Origin: Neolecta irregularis DAH-3
Taxonomy: Eukaryota > Ascomycota > Neolectomycetes > Neolectales > Neolectaceae
DNA: 10,744 bases
Assembly (NCBI GenBank): GCA_001929475.1
Contig: LXFE01000316.1
Coordinates: 1-10,744, forward strand
Direction of reading: 5' to 3'
Positions 8,770 to 10,744 of the stretch are shown here, piece by piece. The notes beneath the pieces are model-generated. The model saw only the letters and a program-made list of their open reading frames with translations. It was not told the DNA's origin and did no database searches. Position numbers and translations under genes: made by a program. Every line of letters starts with the position of its first letter. The stretch's first letter is position 1.

Positions 8770-10044
8770 TCAGTTGGTGATAATATCAATTAGACCCGAT
8801 TTGAGTGCACCACTGGCCTTGTTGCTGAAGTTCTCTTGGAATGAAGCAATAGATTTTTGAGTCCTTCCATATACGTTAGAGAGCACTGCTGTTACAAGAT
8901 CGCGATAAATTATTATTTCCTCGTCCGACGGGCCCTTATCCGGTTGGTTAAAACCAGGTGGAAAGAGCGCCTTTGCCACAGTGATCAATACAGTTCCTGC
9001 CATAGATTGCTCGTCATTGTTGGTGTCAATGATACGGATTTCTTCAGGAGAAGTAATAGTATTATAATTCCAATCAATACGAGCCATTGCGTCTTGAAAA
9101 TGTTTCAAAGCGAGTTTCTCGTGGTGCGGGTTGATTTGAGATGTGGCTGCTACTATCAAAATTCTTTTGAAAGAACCACCATATCTGGAATCAACGTACT
9201 GTACTATCTCGTAATGATCAGGGCCGAATGAAACGATAAGCAGGTACAATCCATCACCTCGAATGAAAAGTATCTTGCTGGTTGGATCGTAAAGAGTGGT
9301 AATATCTGCACGAGCATTCCTGCCGAATACCTCTAGAAAAGTTAATACAATTGTATCAACCCCTTCTGAAAAAGTTTTTGAATTGCTCGAACGCTGTGCC
9401 CATGATTTTACAATGTCCATAAGCTTATCGTACAAAATATGGTGAGGTTTGGAAGCTGGTTCCCGAGAAAGCCATTCCTCAAAATTTACCATAACTGCTG
9501 GCTTGTCATGTATAGCAGTTTTGCAGACCCCTAGAATATCTCGATTTAACTTCAAATTAGAATCAGGAGATGATATCAAATATTTGGCTAAAATCCCACT
9601 AGCCCATTGTTCTACGGGCGTTTTATTGCTGTAAGAAAACCTTGCAATAACGTCTCGAACTAGTTCTGGTCCAGATATCCCAGATAGCCTTGTTATCAGA
9701 ATTCTAGCATTACTTGGAAATACATACTCATATACTGCCAAGACTTTATTAAGGGGCCAACTAGAAGGTAGGATCGATTTTGCCCCGTATGCGGGAGAGA
9801 GTAAACATAGTTTTTGTTTAGACATGGCAAATGAATGGCAAAAGTATGGCACCAACCGGCATTCTCGTGCGCATGCTTCTATTGCTTGGTCCTCATCCTT
9901 AATCAGCAAGACCAAGATTTTTCCTCTCGGCACAGAGCCGTCGTTATTGGTGTGAAACCCAGTAAATTTCTGTGTGAAATACTCGAGATCTGATGCCACA
10001 CAAAGAGTACAAAGGGCGATCAAACATAGGAGCTTTGGAAACAT
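8770..10044 (-). CDS. Secreted protein of unknown function with PAN/apple-like N-terminal cysteine motif
   Basis: Not a family I can name. The 424-aa frame begins with a clear signal peptide (MFPKLLCLIALCTLCVAS, cleavage near residue 18), so it enters the secretory pathway. Cysteines 58, 62, 69 and 80 in CARECRLVPYFCHSFA and KLCL are spaced as in PAN/apple-like modules, which bind proteins or sugars; this is a pattern match only. The rest, about residues 100-424, is mixed alpha/beta-looking with one more Cys (174), no transmembrane segment and no ER-retention tail. N-glycosylation sequons lie at Asn140 (NKT) and Asn405 (NFS). It reads as a single exon, unlike its intron-dense neighbours, although 9689-9727 could be a hidden in-frame intron. 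A TATA box lies about 50 bases upstream. The gene is very likely real; its function (effector, adhesin or wall protein) is unknown. Confidence 0.85.
   Translation of the reverse strand: MFPKLLCLIALCTLCVASDLEYFTQKFTGFHTNNDGSVPRGKILVLLIKDEDQAIEACARECRLVPYFCHSFAMSKQKLCLLSPAYGAKSILPSSWPLNKVLAVYEYVFPSNARILITRLSGISGPELVRDVIARFSYSNKTPVEQWASGILAKYLISSPDSNLKLNRDILGVCKTAIHDKPAVMVNFEEWLSREPASKPHHILYDKLMDIVKSWAQRSSNSKTFSEGVDTIVLTFLEVFGRNARADITTLYDPTSKILFIRGDGLYLLIVSFGPDHYEIVQYVDSRYGGSFKRILIVAATSQINPHHEKLALKHFQDAMARIDWNYNTITSPEEIRIIDTNNDEQSMAGTVLITVAKALFPPGFNQPDKGPSDEEIIIYRDLVTAVLSNVYGRTQKSIASFQENFSNKASGALKSGLIDIITN
9689..9727 (-). other. Candidate in-frame mini-intron in the secreted-protein gene
   Basis: GTATGT donor, TTCTGATAAC branch-like site and ACAAG acceptor span 39 bases, the size of the other introns here, without a stop and in frame. 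Removal would delete about residues 106-118. Without a homologue it cannot be decided whether it is spliced. Confidence 0.35.
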
Positions 10045-10067
10045 CTTTTTGGATAAGTCGAAACTAG

Positions 10068-10083
10068 GGTGACCCAGGTGACC
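10068..10083. repeat. Direct repeat GGTGACC x2
   Basis: GGTGACC occurs at 10068-10074 and 10077-10083, nine bases apart, between the TATA box and the start codon of the secreted-protein gene. The unit is nearly palindromic, as many factor-binding sites are. It would lie near the transcript start or in the leader. Confidence 0.7.
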
Positions 10084-10092
10084 ATGGTGGGG

Positions 10093-10100
10093 CTTATATA
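10093..10100 (-). promoter_or_regulatory. TATA box of the secreted-protein gene
   Basis: TATATAAG on the minus strand lies 49 bases upstream of the start codon, a spacing that leaves a short leader. A direct repeat GGTGACC lies between it and the gene. Confidence 0.7.
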
Positions 10101-10686
10101 GGGAATGTCTCCTCTACTTCCGCTTTCGTCCTTTTTTCTGCTTTTTTCATTTCTTTTTTTCGTCAAGTTATTTGCACATTAGCTCACATGATTACAGGAA
10201 TCTGACTGGGGGGCTGCCTCGCGACTGCAAATTTCGGTTTCTCTTACTTTCTTGTCTTAACTTCTCAAACATTTTGCCCCCTGCGCCCATTAGCGATTCT
10301 TGCGGTTTGCTTCGATTCAGTTTCATCCTCTCTCCGTTTCTATTTGTACATACAGTCAACCTTGGCTATTGGGACCCTCCGTATAAAGAACCCAACTGTC
10401 TGCCAAAACTGATTTTAATGCGGTATTTTGCTATTATATACAACGAATCCTCCTACTGAACACGCTGTCAAGTCACTTCGTTATGCCCGGTTCGACTATA
10501 TTCCACTTTCAACATCATCCTGACGTTATACAACTTGCCTTGTATGTAAATGTGCTTGCCGTTCACCCGCGAACAAACCCTGGGTTAGTTTCTTTTGTAC
10601 AGTTCGACACCCCCCTAAACGCAACACCTCGCCAAAAAGAAACGTAAATTTCCAAACCAAAATTTCTCCCACACCACCTATTAAAA

Positions 10687-10744
10687 ATGGAAACCAATGA
10701 GCAGATGGTACAATTAGATATCACAGATTTAGAAAATAGAAGAT
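10687..10744 (+). CDS. Probable start of a gene, cut off by the window end
   Basis: The ATG lies in a good context (TTAAAAATGG), with an in-frame TAA upstream at 10645-10647. The 58 bases visible give METNEQMVQLDITDLENRR, open to the edge and rich in acidic and polar residues as many protein N-termini are. The preceding sequence is A- and C-rich, like a leader. Too little is visible to name it, and an early intron cannot be excluded. Confidence 0.5.
   Translation, partial: METNEQMVQLDITDLENRR

Larger units (their letters stand above)
10045..10686. other. Intergenic region between two divergent genes
   Basis: Holds the promoter of the secreted-protein gene on the left and presumably that of the plus-strand gene starting at 10687 on the right. 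A plus-strand C/T-rich tract runs from about 10109 to 10160. A 95-codon plus-strand frame within 10172-10459 has no support and is probably chance. No RNA gene was recognised. Confidence 0.5.

Noticed and set aside
9022-9060. Second possible in-frame 39-base intron in the secreted-protein gene (GTATTG to GAAG)
   Set aside because: It lacks a proper branch site, and the read-through sequence looks normal.
10172-10459. 95-codon plus-strand frame
   Set aside because: Low-complexity hydrophobic wording, no good start context and no domain.
10484-10500. tRNA T-loop-like CCGGTTCGACTA
   Set aside because: The flanking bases cannot form a T-arm stem, and no cloverleaf could be drawn.

Overview
The window looks like nuclear DNA of a fungus, most likely an ascomycete. 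Two conserved housekeeping genes can be reconstructed exon by exon, and both encode proteins closest in wording to filamentous ascomycete versions. Their introns have GT(A)-AG ends (one GC-AG) and YTRAY-like branch sites. All of them are only 34-40 bases long, which is short for most ascomycetes. An early-diverging lineage (Taphrinomycotina, for example a Neolecta-like fungus) would fit, but that placement is a guess.

Layout, left to right. Positions 1-536 are the 3' flank of the first gene. Positions 537-2878 (minus) hold an 11-exon gene for protein arginine methyltransferase 5 (PRMT5/Skb1/Hsl7 family, 656 aa). Positions 2879-4130 are a gene-poor stretch, GC-rich on its left half, with a plus-strand TATA box, strong inverted repeats and only doubtful open frames. 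Positions 4131-4356 (minus) hold a probable two-exon gene for a 61-aa disordered basic protein; its first coding exon is only 16 bases. Positions 4357-5686 are mostly unexplained, with a cluster of interleaved inverted repeats near 5316-5471 and one weak split-gene candidate. Positions 5687-8230 (minus) hold a 9-exon gene for the DEAH-box RNA helicase Prp43/DHX15 (750 aa). Positions 8231-8769 are the Prp43 upstream region, with two CACGTG palindromes. Positions 8770-10044 (minus) hold a gene for a 424-aa secreted protein of unknown function, with a TATA box just upstream. Positions 10045-10686 are its promoter side. A plus-strand gene appears to start at 10687 and run out of the window.

The genes do not form an operon or an obvious cluster. 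PRMT5 (symmetric arginine methylation, including Sm proteins) and Prp43 (spliceosome disassembly, ribosome assembly) both act in RNA processing, but the genome is eukaryotic and the neighbourhood is probably incidental. I found no convincing new multi-gene system. The points most worth following are the uniformly tiny introns (including a GC-AG intron and in-frame stop-free introns), the hidden 61-aa gene, the orphan secreted protein, and two clusters of competing inverted repeats.
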